NCBI RefSeq assembly: GCF_048128805.1
Contig: NC_135998.1
Coordinates: 24,887,396 to 24,951,395, forward strand
Direction of reading: 5' to 3'
DNA length: 64,000 bases
Source of the DNA: Centroberyx gerrardi
Lineage: Eukaryota; Chordata; Actinopteri; Beryciformes; Berycidae
The stretch's first letter is position 1; the number at the start of each line of letters is the position of its first letter. Both the position numbers and the translations under genes were made by a program. Below, piece after piece: positions 1 to 38,937 of the stretch. The notes beneath the pieces are model-generated. The model ran no database searches. It worked only from the letters and a program-made list of their open reading frames with translations, and was not told the origin of the DNA.

Positions 1-26914
<26,914 letters not shown>

Positions 26915-27420
26915 CTTGATTTGCTGCAGCGGAAAAAAAACAGAGTGGATTTGTCATCACATCAGCCAGCGGATCCCACTCGTACAGGCAAATGTGTTTT
27001 CAGCAGAGCAGGGACACGTAACATTAGCTAGCTGGATAAACCGTTTTTTAGCAACAGGGCGAGTTTAGCTGTTTTAGACTCAACCGACGTACCCAAGTAT
27101 AAGTGACTTTATCCTGAAATGTGACCGTCTGTCTGGCTTCTCAGACATGGGCCTGTCAAAGCAAGAACATCCGTTTTCGCAACAAGCTGGAAAGCTGCTG
27201 GCCATACAGATTCATGTCGCATTTAACTAGCAGCCTCCTCAGCTGAGAGCGGTCCGGCGGGTCCTAGTGCTAGAGTCTTTTCATCAAGACATGTTTACAA
27301 AAGACTAGGCTGGATGTTGTACAGAAAACAGCACAGATATTACTTTTTCTAAACCGTGCGGCTAGAAAAATAATAGGCTACTGTTTAATATGTAGTCTTA
27401 AACCGCGGCTTTACTCAAAC

Positions 27421-27525
27421 CTCTCCGAGAGGTGCTGCCTTCAGGTACTGCTCTGAAACTACTACTTCCGCGTCCTCGCGCATTCAACTCTCCCACAACC
27501 GGAAATAATAAAAATGGACTCTGCA
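27421..27525 (-). promoter_or_regulatory. Candidate tnpo1 promoter and first exon
   Basis: A short GC-rich, CpG-containing patch upstream of the first coding exon, in otherwise AT-rich DNA. It has two ETS-like cores close together (ACTTCCG at 27464 and CCGGAA at 27499) and no TATA box, as is common for housekeeping promoters. On the minus strand GAGAG then GTTTGAGT at 27421/27420 could be a splice donor joining this patch to the acceptor at 26923. The start site is inferred, not seen. Confidence 0.45.
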
Positions 27526-28997
27526 ACAAAATTATTATTATTATTATCATTATTTTTGTGTTGTTAGCTGTTTTATTTAAGAAATCAATTGGCACAGATC
27601 TACTGTGTGCTGCTGCAGAAGAATGAAAAGGAAAAATTGTGCATCAGTCATGTAGCCTAATTGACGTGTTAATTATTTTATTACAAATAAAACGTGACAA
27701 TTAATATTTGAACAAAGATTATAAATAAACATACATTAAACATACAACCACTTACATTAATAAAATACATCACTTTCCCATCAACTGTTGACAACCTCCT
27801 TGTTGACAACTCGGTGACCCCACTCATGCCGCGTTCATGGTTTATCGGAATAAGTGTCATCTCATTGCTACAACTTGGAAGCGTTCACATTGGATTTTTG
27901 TAAGTAGTTGATTGTATATTACTATAAACATAATTGATAATTTCGATTTTTTTTATTATCTTAGACAGCCAATATCGGTGGATTCGCTGCAGTGTTTGTC
28001 GTTTGTGTTGACACACTTCCTAAATTCATGATGCCAGGTGGGAGATATCGGAGCTGATTGTGATCACGCCTATAATAGGCTATGATATCAAGGAAAGGCC
28101 AAAGGCGATGACTTGTCTGTCCATAGCAGTAACATCATCAATTGCACATACGCTGTTCCAAATGGCTTCCACTTCGCCTCGCTCCCTACTCTCCTCCACT
28201 CCTCCACTCCATTCCTCCCCTCGTCTCCTCCAAGGTACTTCCTGGTAGGAGAGGAAAGGAGGAATAGTGAAAAAGCTTTGGGCCGTACCCCATATTTCCG
28301 ATAGCTCTTGAAGGCAGCAAGGGATCCGTCTCATTGATTAATCGATGAATTATTATTCTTTTTTTTTTTAAATCTATGGATGAGTCGCACAAGCGGCCTC
28401 AGGATGCCGCTGTTTGTCATCTATAAGTAGTAAATATAAATGGATAACAGCGGAAGAAAATGAAAAACAGCGACATCTTGAGGCTCTTCAGGGTAATATA
28501 TGAATACTCACAGACTGTAATAGACAGTGCTGGGTGTCTCTTAAATATAGGTGAGGCCTACATGGTACTTACATAAACCTATATTTTTTAAAACATTCAG
28601 AGTGCTGATCTGAATTTGAGTCCAATTACATGTTTGGAGCAGTTGCAATTTTGTTTTTAAACATTTTTGTAAAAAGACATTCCAATACAAAAATTATCAT
28701 TTGAAATGTTCAGTGTGCATTTGTGTGTCAAAGTACCCATATGAGTCAATGTGTATTTATTTTCACATGGGTTATATTTATTTTCAGATTTTTGAGACAA
28801 ATATTTTAGCCTACCTGTTTCATAGTATATAAAAATATAGAAATAATGTCTATGCAATCCACAAATATCCACACAATCCACTAACATGAATCCATCCATA
28901 GATAGATAAACCTTTTTTTTTTCCAAAATTGACATGTTGAATCTGTATCTGTGAATCAAATCAAATTACACATGGGTGAGCTAGGTTTATTTACACA

Positions 28998-28999
<2 letters not shown>

Positions 29000-29087
<88 letters not shown>
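29000..29087. repeat. (GT)n microsatellite, about 88 bp
   Basis: Long GT run with one GC interruption near 29053, between the divergent tnpo1 and mob1b genes. The length suggests high polymorphism. GT repeats of this size can adopt Z-DNA. Confidence 0.97.
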
Positions 29088-29089
<2 letters not shown>

Positions 29090-30106
29090 ATTGTATCACC
29101 ACTGTCTGTAACACTTCCCAAAAAACAGCAGCATACAAGTTATATGGTAGTTAGCTATGAGGTTTGCCTTTATTTGGCCTACTTTTGAAATGTGATATAA
29201 TCAGAACTGTTTAGATTTGCAGATTATCACTAATAGTGATAAATAGTGTTTCACATTGCCACAAAGTGTCAAAAGTGGCTCATACACTTTGGTTAATCTG
29301 TCTTTGAATGGCTGTTGAGAGACTGCTGGATGATGAAAAGAGGAATGTGAGAAAAGGGCAGCTGGTGAAGGAATTCTGAGTCACATTTGGTATAAAGTGT
29401 TGAGCGTGTTTGTAATTTAGCCTGAATAAAACCGTGTGGTTGAATATTTTTCTCAATAAGATTTTGTGCTGTTTGAATTTTGTATCTTCACATTAATTTC
29501 TAAAATGTCCTTTTCACTTTGACTGAATAAACTACTTTGCATAGGTGACAACAATGAAAATCACACGTAAATGCATTTTGAAATCCTATGGTGTACAAGA
29601 AAATGAGCAGAAAGTCAAGGGGATGAATATTGTTCCTTGTTCATTTAATTTCTTAATTTTTTTTTCAAATGTCATAACTAATTTAGCTGGTTTAAGGCCA
29701 TATAGCCTAGTGAAGCATCTCAAAAGTTATTCAAGCTGAGCTGACTGGCCAACTAACCTACATACAGTTTCACACTATAAGCAAATAAGATAATTGCCAA
29801 TATCACGGCATTAATCTTATCAGGGGTTATGCCTTAAATATATTAAGCCCCTGTATGGGCCTGTATGGTAATACCTATGTAGGTACATAGACCTTAACCA
29901 CCACTTAATAGCAATATATTGTGTTAGTCAAAGAAGATAAACATACAATCATAATGTTTATTAATATGACATGGCAATGATCACACAAATATTGATCACC
30001 AAGTGGTGGTAGCATGCCCAGCTATGTAGGCTATTTGCTACTACACCACTGTTTGTTAGTCTTTTTATGTATAGACTTCATAATTACACCACATGTTCAT
30101 GTTCTC

Positions 30107-30172
30107 CCTATAGAGTAGATGATCTGATTAGATTTTGGAACACCTAGCTGCATACATTTGCATATTAATGAG
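30107..30172 (+). repeat. Dispersed repeat, copy B
   Basis: Partner of the unit at 21889-21955, in the opposite orientation and with a few substitutions (GGAACACCTAGC against GGAGCAACTTGC). It lies in the tnpo1-mob1b intergenic region. Confidence 0.8.
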
Positions 30173-30310
30173 GAAACTTACTGAGGCTGTGGTTGTGGAG
30201 AATAGTTGAAACAACCTAGGGATGAGAGAGGGAGTATGGTAGTAAGTAGGACCCATGTAATATTTGTCGTTTTTTCTTTTTTTTTTTTTAGATTTGTTGG
30301 GTAGAATTTA

Positions 30311-30560
30311 TTAGTTTAGTTTAGTTTAGTTTAGTTTAGTTTAGTTAAGTTTATTTGTCAGGGACCATGTGCAAAAGAGAACATTGATCTCAGAAAAGAG
30401 AAAAGATGCTTTGCACCAGATTATAGCTATTTGCTAATTTCCATCTGCAGTCCCAGGGCAGGTCGACATAAAATACAGCACAAACAATACAATAAATTAC
30501 AAAGTACAAAAAATCACATCTAGTCACATCACCACATTTCATACACACACTGCACAATAT
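30311..30560 (+). repeat. (TTTAG)n followed by a teleost retroelement-like tail
   Basis: About seven TTTAG units at 30311-30351 run directly into TTTATTTGTCAGGGACCATG, then AGTCCCAGGGCAGGTCGAC and an AT/CA-rich segment. The combination of a short tandem repeat with this body is reminiscent of a common fish LINE/SINE 3' region (from memory). The tandem repeat is certain; the family is not. Confidence 0.5.
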
Positions 30561-30672
30561 GTGAGATCACATTATGCTACTTTGAATAATAAATTAGTAG
30601 TAGCAAAGTAGTAGACTAATGTAGGCATGATTGGTTATTTACAATCCATTTCTGAGCTTTGCGTGAGTAGTA

Positions 30673-30701
30673 GTAGTTTCACGATTAAACCGTGAAACTA
30701 C
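30673..30701. repeat. Perfect 11-bp stem-loop upstream of mob1b
   Basis: GTAGTTTCACG and CGTGAAACTAC are exact reverse complements separated by ATTAAAC. It sits about 100 bp before the likely start of the mob1b leader. It could be a cruciform, a transcription-factor dyad or a MITE remnant; the role is unknown. Confidence 0.85.
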
Positions 30702-30937
30702 AATTCCGCTACAGCAGGTGGCAGAATGTACCTGAAACGCCTGTCGCGAGCTGCCACAAACTGAAAGCAGCAGCAGAAGAAGAAGAGTAGTTGTGCCCAT
30801 TATTTTCCAGTGGACGGCAGCAAACGGCCGGGATGTGTCGAGTCTGCCTCAAATCTTGGATGAAGAAGTAAGCACTCCCTGCGCTGCCTCTCAGTACAGA
30901 GCAGCAGAGATAGTGGAGCAGCTCGTCCTCAATTCAT

Positions 30938-31126
30938 GTGTTTTATCGAGTTTGTGTTTTTATCACAGTAATAGAAATTTCGGTTAGTTTTTCCCGCAAG
31001 GACCGCTTTAGGAAGTCCGAGACGAACGAGGACCGGGGAGAGTTTGACAAACCATCCGGCTGGTCTGGCTCCACTTTGCTTGTTATTTGCCAAGGGAGTT
31101 ATTTTCAGCTGTCCGAAGAAACATGA
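30938..31126 (+). promoter_or_regulatory. Upstream open frame overlapping the mob1b start
   Basis: A 62-codon frame beginning ATG at 30938 ends at TGA 31124-31126, sharing ATGA with the mob1b initiation codon at 31123. If the mob1b leader is unspliced here, ribosomes finishing this frame would stop exactly on the mob1b start. An earlier frame (30793-30987) overlaps it. The peptide has no recognised homologue, so a regulatory rather than protein role is more likely. Confidence 0.4.
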
Positions 31127-33494
31127 GCTTTCTTTTGTGAGTTACATTGGTTTGATGAATGCTTGTTTCTCCTTATCACTTAGCCTTTTTCCCAGGGAAT
31201 TTCCAGTGGTACACAGCTAGCTAACAGCTAACGATAGCTTACTATAGGCTAAGACTACTTCCTGGAATTGCCTCTAATGCTGATATGATTCGCATTGCTT
31301 TTCCATAGATTTTATCATTAACAAACAATAGTATTGATAGAATACTAACATTAACTTCTTAAAATCTTGTATTGTGTTCTGCCATCAAACCTAACGCACC
31401 ACCGACTGATCCTAAGGCTAATTTAAAGGGGAGGTCCACAGTCTGGCCTGGCTATTTGCTGGTGTGAATACTTTTGTTGGCACAGTCTAGTTAAGCCCCA
31501 TGTAAGATGAACGCACCTCATCTCGATCCCAATATTATACCAAAGTAACGCGTTTTTTCCTGCATCTTTGTTGCATACATATCAAGCCAGTGTCTGAATA
31601 AAAGCCGGAATGGGAGGGCGGAAAAGAATGGCTGAATGCGCCCTCTGGTGAGGATGATGGTGTTTGGTGATGGGAAGGGGACCTGTGTTAAAATTCAACA
31701 ACAGTCAGTGTGGGATGAGCATCAGTAAAAAAATGTCCTGAATGGTCACCACGTTCACTTTGATCCAAGCAATTCAATGGCGACATCATGTTTAGTATTT
31801 GAAATGTAGTCAAACCTATGACATCTTTGTACATAGGCTAGATGCCATCAGAGCATCTCCTCATCTTCATCATCATCACCATCAGACATGAGGGTCCAGA
31901 GACACGTTTGATCATACCCAGGTCCTAATGGTTTAATGCTGAGTGGATCAAAATCACTTTTTATATTGTCATGGACACCATTTACTCCAAGCCCTAAGTG
32001 TTTGGTTCTATATTTATTCAATAATCCATCCAATAATCCATTGCTATGTGGCAAATGACAGCTTGTATCTTGCCCTTCATAAGTAAATAACTATCATTTC
32101 ATGAAATTAGTGTTTAGTGACTTAGTGAAAATACTGATTAAAGAAGAAAACTCTGGATTTATTTCAATGTGAAACATGTTATGGTGAGTCACTAAAACTC
32201 TAGTGTGATGGGTCATGGAGAGGGATTGAATGTTGTACCTCTCCAAGTGGCCTGATAACTCATTATACACAGAGAGAAACACCTGGTTTTCTACGTCACT
32301 GTCCTGCCCTCCCATTCTGATTCTGCCAGGCCCTTCATGCCAACTAGAGCTTGGTAACTTTGTGATAATCTTGGCTTTTTTTTAAAAAGAAAAGTCCCAT
32401 CATCTACGCCTACATTATCTCATTATTTGTCATCCTATTTCACTACTCCTTTCCTAACCACACTATTTTTGTTCCTCTTTGAAATGTGACTCACAGTGGA
32501 AATCGTTCATCCAAGACCTTCAAGCCCAAGAAGAATATTCCGGAGGGTTCTCACCAGTATGAGCTGTTGAAACATGCCGAGGCCACACTGGGAAGTGGAA
32601 ATCTGCGCATGGCAGTCATGTTGCCTGAGGGGGAAGACTTGAATGAGTGGGTCGCAGTCAACAGTAAGGGCCTTATTTACCTTTACCCCCCTTGATACTC
32701 TTTTTTTGTTTTTTTTGTTTACAGTTACTATCATGGAATAATGACTGTACTTCCACACACCTTTTATTTCCATATCCATCAGTCTTTTGCTAGTTTTTAT
32801 ATTTGTATGCCTTGCAGGAATGCTGTTCCTGAAATCTCAATTAGTCCACATGAAGAATCAGCTGAAGAGCTTTTTTCATGGCTAGTGAAGTGAACTATCA
32901 GGGCAACTTCTTGGCATTCGCTCTAAGGACCATGTGCATTCATGCTGGAAAAAACAACTGTGAATGTTAAATAGACTTCATTGTCTATACTGTGAGGGCC
33001 TTGTTTACTTTCTCTGAAATTGAGACAAATGGCCGGTCAGTAGAAGCCTTATTTCCTCTTGCAAAGAGTTGACTCTAGGGTTTTACAATTTCAGAGGTTT
33101 AGTCCCCTGACTCTTGAATAAGGTTTTTATTTAAAATCCTTAACTACAACCAAAAGAGGAGATCTGAGTAGGATTTGAGGTGCTTGAAATTGGATTTGAA
33201 CACATTTTTGCCACAGGGGCAATGTAGGTCACATAAAACAAGGGGGTGAATACTTTTCTAAATCCGATTTTTCTTTTATTTGAATGTTATGCTTTCACTT
33301 AACACACTTAACACACAGTCTCTAGACTACATTGCAGTCTTCAGAAAGAAAAAAAAAATGAATGTATGCATTTGGTGAATGTATTTTGAAATCCCTTTGT
33401 AGCACGAGAAGATGGGAAAAGTAAAATGGGGTGAACATTACTTGCTTTATTTACCTGATGTCAACAAATATGTGTAAGCTGTACTCAAAAGTCC

Positions 33495-33525
<31 letters not shown>

Positions 33526-36500
33526 ACACACAGTAGCGTTAACCACTGTGCTGGCTTAGCTAGGTAATCGCAATACTTGTAATTCCCAATTTCATAAAAG
33601 GTTAGTAGAAATGGTTGGGTATTGGTCAGTGTTACACAAGCCACTTTGTTCCCTTCCAGAAAGGGAAGTTGGGACAAAATCACTGTGAACATTGTTGGTG
33701 CCATGACATGAGAGTATAGTCAGCAGTAATTTCTGCTACAACCATGTACAAAAGATTTACCATATGAGCACTGTCCAGTAAACAGCTCACCTCCATTTTA
33801 ACTAAACAATACTGTCAGTGAAGTCTATATCACCTGACTACTTCTGATGTCCTATGGCTCTTTGCATATACTTCTCTATCTAGGTCCTAGGAAAATTTTA
33901 AACAGACTTGTACAGAAAAGTATTGAAGGCCACCAAACTACAGCTGTCACTGCACAGTCAACATGTAGGACAGTTTATCGGTGTGAGCGTGGCAGAACTG
34001 ACAGACCCATGTTCATTTAACTTCACTCTTTGTCCCATGTGATGACTACTTCAGCTAGTTCTCAATCAGTGGTTTTGTGTCAGATTATGAAGCATCTGAA
34101 AATTTACATGGTGAATTGGCAATTTGCCTTTTTCACGCTACTATCATAGCAAACAAGTGAATTGTAAACATGCGAATCAGAAATATGTATCTTTCCATAT
34201 TAAGATTTGTAGCTTTACCTCGTATTCTCGTAATAAGACAGTGATAACTTGAACGAGGTTAGCAGCATGAACTGTACAGCGTGGGCTCTATTGACCAAAT
34301 CTACAGCGTAGATGACGGTTGTTTTCAATGCATTTTTTCAATGTCAAACCTTCACCTTGCTACATGACCTTTTGAACACAAACATTTTTAGGGAGACTAA
34401 ATCAATCTAAACAAGTAGAAAAGGGAGCTGAATTCTCTCTAAACCAGACCTACTGCACCTATGCCTCATCTGTTCACTGTGTACATCTGTACAATGTGTT
34501 CTTCTTTTCTGTGAGATTAGCAAATAGAGAACCAACTCTAACACTACCATCACTTCAAATGATCTCTCTGACTGATTCTAGGCCAAAGTTGGCTGTGTGC
34601 CTCAGGGAATGGCTGATACGCAGTTTGGTCAGATAACTGGAGTGTGTATACAGTTTGGACTGGGGATTGTAACTGGAAGGGTGAAAATCAAACTGTAGGG
34701 AAACTTGATTCCAGCTATCCATGCTGGCACATATGTTATTTGGTCTTATGCACGTTAGATTGATTATGTTGTTTGTGCATTTTCAGCTGTGGATTTCTTC
34801 AACCAGATCAATATGCTCTATGGCACCATCACAGACTTTTGCACTGAGGAAAGCTGTCCGGTCATGTCTGCTGGTCCTAAGTAAGTGTATGGATGTGGAT
34901 ATGCAAGGGTCCATGTATATATAATGAGAATGTGCCGTTCTGTTGCAAGCAGCAGCCTGATGTAAATGGGGCAGTGAGAAGCTTCTCTCTCCAATCAAAA
35001 ATATAATTTTTCGTAGATTGAATGAGAAACACAAGATGGTCTAAATAGGGGCAAAATAAAATGTTTATCATCTGTCTTTCCTGTAGGTATGAGTACCACT
35101 GGGCTGATGGAACCAACATCAAGAAGCCAATCAAATGCTCTGCTCCCAAGTATATTGATTACCTCATGACCTGGGTGCAAGACCAGCTTGATGATGAGAC
35201 ACTTTTCCCTTCAAAGATTGGTAAGATTTTGTATTGCTTGCCTCTGTTCTGTCAAAGCCATCTTTTTTTGTATGTGGTTCTTATCTTGTACTGCTTGGTC
35301 GCCATTTGTACTTGGTTCTGAAGCAACTTATACATACTGCTGAATATCCACTAGGGGTGTGCCAGTCGCGGCTGCCTCATGATAGCAAAATGGGCCCTGA
35401 ACTCATCAGAGGGTTATAGCTCACATAAATGACAGATTCCAGATACAGGGACTTTGTAGCACATTGTTTGATATGTACAAAAGAAAGTATTACTCCTTGT
35501 TACATGGAAGTTGGAGATTTCACTGAAATATTGAGGGACAGACGATACTACTTTTTGCATTAACTGCTATCTTGTTTTTGAGACTTTCAAATTAGCAAAA
35601 CCACATGGCATGCTTTTAGCAGAGTAGGTCATGTTAGTAGTCACTAATTCACCCACCAGTTGATAATTTGATAATTATGTTTTCATTTATATCTGTCACA
35701 TGCATACCTTGACTTTGTGTGGAGCCTCCATGCAAATAGTGAGACTGGTCTGCGAACATAAATGAATGCCACTATTTTGAACACCAGAGGGTGCGCGCCC
35801 ATAATCGGTCACCATCCCACTGGCGCTCACATCTACCAATAACCAGTTGTTTATAAAACCTCCTATCGGCCCTGATTAATCGACCAAACCGGTAACTTGG
35901 TCGACCTCTATTTCAGTGATATTTTCAGAGTTACATATTCAGTCATTGCTCATCTTGCTGGCTAAGATGGTAGAGGGCCAACAAAGGAGAGAGGTAGATT
36001 TTGCAAACATAGCAACAACTCAACCTCCCAGCTAGCTGAGGCTTGTGCTGTCTGGGGTGGAGCACTGAAGACGGATGACAGTCAGTACAAAGGAATGTCT
36101 GAAGCATCACTTGGTACACCTTGGTACAATGAGCCAGTAACTGAAGGTGATCTGCTGCATTGACAGATGAGGGTATCTATTTCATAATTGCATTATTGCC
36201 CATAATAGATGCATCTCTGTAATTCCATTTACTGGTAATATCCCTCTTTCCACCACTACCTCAAATGAGTCCTAGCCTAAGTGACGGAGCTAGCCTCTCT
36301 CTCCAACTTCTTCAAGCTCAGAGCATCCATGACTTGAGTCCAGCAGCATAGAAAAGGACATGCATGGAATCAGTGACTCCATGTCCTGTTGGAGGTCCAT
36401 CACCAGCTTCTTTTTATTATTGAATTTGGGCTGCAGGTGTTTCTCTGTACACAATGAGATGAAGCTCTCCACCAGACTTCTGTACTCCTTATCCCTTCAC

Positions 36501-37844
36501 TGATGCACCGTACTCGTGAGGAGTCTTCAGAGAGCTGCACAGTCACAGTGCAGGATTTTCACAACACAATGTGGCAGCTCTGCAGCTCAGATTAAACTGT
36601 CTGCACCTGTCATTTGATTGTTTATTTAATATGGCCCGACTTCCCGGCTGGGTGGAGTTCTCCATTTTTAAGCACTGTGATTGGCCCCGATTGGTGTCTA
36701 AACACCACCCAGTCGGAAAACTTTGATACAACGAACCGAACCAGTAGTGGAAAAGCATTGGTGAGGGCCAACATGCGGTCTGGCGGGCAGGCGTGGTACA
36801 CAGTCTTGCAGGTGCGGGCGAGTGCAGCAGTAAAGTGTGCAGGCGGGTGTGGCACAAAAAGCAGCGGGAGTTGGCAGGAGCGGTCTTGAAAAAACAGGCC
36901 CGTGCAGAGCTCTAGTCTAGAGAACAGTGCTGTAACAGTGTAGAAGTTTCTTAACTGCAGTAACAGATTAACAGTACATTGGGGTGCTTTTGTGTTAGTC
37001 TCTGGCATTTTTAATGCACTTCCCTTGAGTCTTACAAACTGTGGCCTGCCTGTGTGGCAGCCTGTAAACCCCGGCACCATAGGTTTATCCCCTAGCAGGA
37101 AGAGATGGTTGATGTTTGAGGCACTAAAAAGATGTTTTAAAAAATCCTTTTGTTCTGTCAGCATTATTCTAGTAAGAGCTTGAGTGATTGTGATCGAGTG
37201 AATTTTTGTATATTGATCTGTGTCATTCCATTTCCTGTGTTCATTACTTTGGCCAGAGAAATGTAATTAAAAGCAGTGTTTCAAGAAATCTAGATATTGA
37301 TATATAGATAATATCTCCAAATGATCAAATTAAATTTGGACTCCTAAGAATCCAGTTATCTGAAAAAGATCTTGTCACCCCTTCTAGCGACTGTGTTAAA
37401 TGCACTCCAGGTCTTATTTGACTAGGATCTGAGTAACGTTTCTCTTTCTTCCCTTCTTTTGTACCCAAGGCGTCCCCTTTAAGCGAAACTTTATGTCTGT
37501 GGCGAAGACCATTCTGAAGCGCCTGTTCAGGGTCTACGCCCACATCTACCACCAGCACTTTGACTCTGTCATGCAACTGCAAGAGGAGGCCCACCTCAAC
37601 ACGTCGTTCAAACACTTCATCTTCTTTGTTCAAGTAAAGAGATTCTGACAAATATGTATTGATTTCGATGCAATGTATTTGATCAGTAAATATTAGCAAG
37701 TAAAAACATGTAGGAGAGAGGAGATTTGGATGATAATGTTTGCTCCCTTTCACTTGTCTTTTTCAGGAGTTCAACCTCATTGACAGGAAAGAGCTGGTCC
37801 CACTGCAGGAGCTGATTGAAAAACTGACGACAAAGGATAGATAA
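31123..37844 (+). CDS. mob1b: MOB kinase activator 1B, complete
   Basis: Adaptor of the Hippo pathway: phosphorylated by MST1/2, it binds and activates LATS and NDR kinases in the cytoplasm. Six coding exons: 31123-31136, 32497-32663, 34787-34880, 35087-35220, 37470-37633, 37767-37844, all with GT-AG borders and matching phase. They encode 216 residues, the family length. Thr12 and Thr35 (the MST sites) are present, as are the zinc ligands Cys79, Cys84, His161 and His166. Residues [27 protein letters not shown] and IEKLTTKDR follow MOB1B rather than MOB1A. GVPFKRNF replaces the mammalian GVPFPKNF. The first exon carries only 14 coding bases (MSFLF), so start choice rests on family conservation. 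Upstream open frames precede it. Confidence 0.97.
31137..32496 (+). other. mob1b intron 1
   Basis: No transposon terminus was recognised with confidence. On the minus strand, 31848-32054 holds a 68-codon frame ending in an acidic tail ([12 protein letters not shown]) of unknown nature. Confidence 0.5.
32664..34786 (+). other. mob1b intron 2
   Basis: Contains a run of C (from 33494) continuing into CA repeats to about 33531, and a fragment near 33240 (AAGGGGGTGAATACTTTTC) that resembles the end of Tc1-type transposons. Nothing else was recognised. Confidence 0.55.
33494..33531. repeat. Poly-C tract joined to (CA)n
   Basis: About 17 C residues run directly into about ten CA units in mob1b intron 2. 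Poly-C tracts are assembly- and polymerase-sensitive, so the exact length is doubtful. Confidence 0.9.
35221..37469 (+). other. mob1b intron 4 with hAT-like debris
   Basis: Two isolated transposon-like ends are visible: TTGGTCGACCTCTA near 35898-35911 and GGCCCGTGCAGAGCTCTAG near 36897-36915, the latter preceded by a GC-rich tract. Partner ends were not found, so boundaries are unknown. No functional coding frame was seen. Confidence 0.45.
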
Positions 37845-38890
37845 ACACCAATGTAATCCTTCTTTCTATGGTCTCCTAGTTTTGCACAGATACCCACCCC
37901 ACCCTGGCTGTATGTATGCAGTATATACTATATTTCCATTTGGGGAAATGTTTTTAATAAGGCCAGGAACAAGGAAGGGTCTTGATAGGTTAAGGCACCA
38001 GGACTAAGGCTATCAGGGATTACATACTTAATTGAACAAACCACGGTTGAACATGTTGGAGAAAATGGTTTTAGCTCTTTGGACAAATCCCCAGAACTCA
38101 TGTTATCAGTATTCAGTTATGGCTTACATTTAGGGTAGTATAGACCTATGTCCATTATTGTTATATTAGACTCTGCACAGCTTTTCTTTCACATGGATTT
38201 ATAACAACACTACACAGGCATTTCCATGCAGTTTGATTTCCATTTCCAACTCAACCACAGGTGGGAGTAGCGCGTAAGCACAGTTGCTGTAATGTAATAG
38301 GGAAGTTCTGTAGGTATTATGAAAAGAATTTAGGGGAACCTTTAAGCCACTTCAACAACCAGTCACTAATTACGTTATCCATTTATCTATATAGAAAGAG
38401 CTGGATCCTGGTTTGTTAGTATTCAAATTGGTAATTGCCCAAGTCTGTCAATATATCAAAAAGATTCCCAAGTGCCTGGCATGGCTCATAATCACTCTAT
38501 ATGAACAGTGAAGACTGTAAGATAAAGGCCATATACTCTGCTTTGTGAAACCACTGACATGCTTGCCATTGATTAATGGATTGCACCCCCCGCCCCACCG
38601 ATCTCACCCTCCAATTTGTATGGCTCTAAATTCATGTTTCACTAAACCCCTGTTCTACTTGTCAGTTGGTTCAAAGGACATTTTTTTCTTTAAAGCATAC
38701 TACTCACCTAGCTTCCTCTTTTCGTTCCAAAATCTCTCTCTTGCCAAGTGCTCTGTGCAGGTTATGATAAATGAATGTGTTGAGAGACATAGAAGTGAGG
38801 CTAGCTTCCAGCTAGGAGTCTAACGTAGTGTAGCAGGGACTACAAAAATTATTATAGTGTTTCCCAGTGACATGTTCCTGTATAGTAGTT

Positions 38891-38937
38891 GGGGGGGGGG
38901 GGGGGGGCATTGTTTTTTTTTTTTTTTTTTTTTTTTT
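38891..38937. repeat. G17 and T25 homopolymer tracts
   Basis: A run of 17 G, then CATTG, then about 25 T, within the mob1b 3' UTR region. The G run could form a G-quadruplex if transcribed, since it reads as G on the coding strand. Confidence 0.93.

Larger units (their letters stand above)
27526..30300. other. Intergenic DNA between tnpo1 and mob1b
   Basis: Divergent spacer. It contains an ATT trinucleotide run at 27532-27548, a CT-rich patch with CCTCCACT repeats near 28190-28225, the long GT microsatellite at 29000-29087 and the dispersed repeat at 30107-30172. No conserved coding frame or RNA gene was recognised. Confidence 0.7.

Noticed and set aside
28951..29188. Frames rich in Cys-Val or His-Thr near 29 kb
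   Set aside because: They are translations of the GT/CA microsatellite.
31425..31700. Possible TTAA-type MITE starting TTTAAAGGGGAGG
   Set aside because: The proposed right end does not form a convincing inverted repeat with the left.
36622..37164. 180-codon minus-strand frame opposite mob1b intron 4
   Set aside because: It runs through GC-rich hAT-like terminal sequence, with no domain or transposase motif. Length is explained by the repeat's composition.
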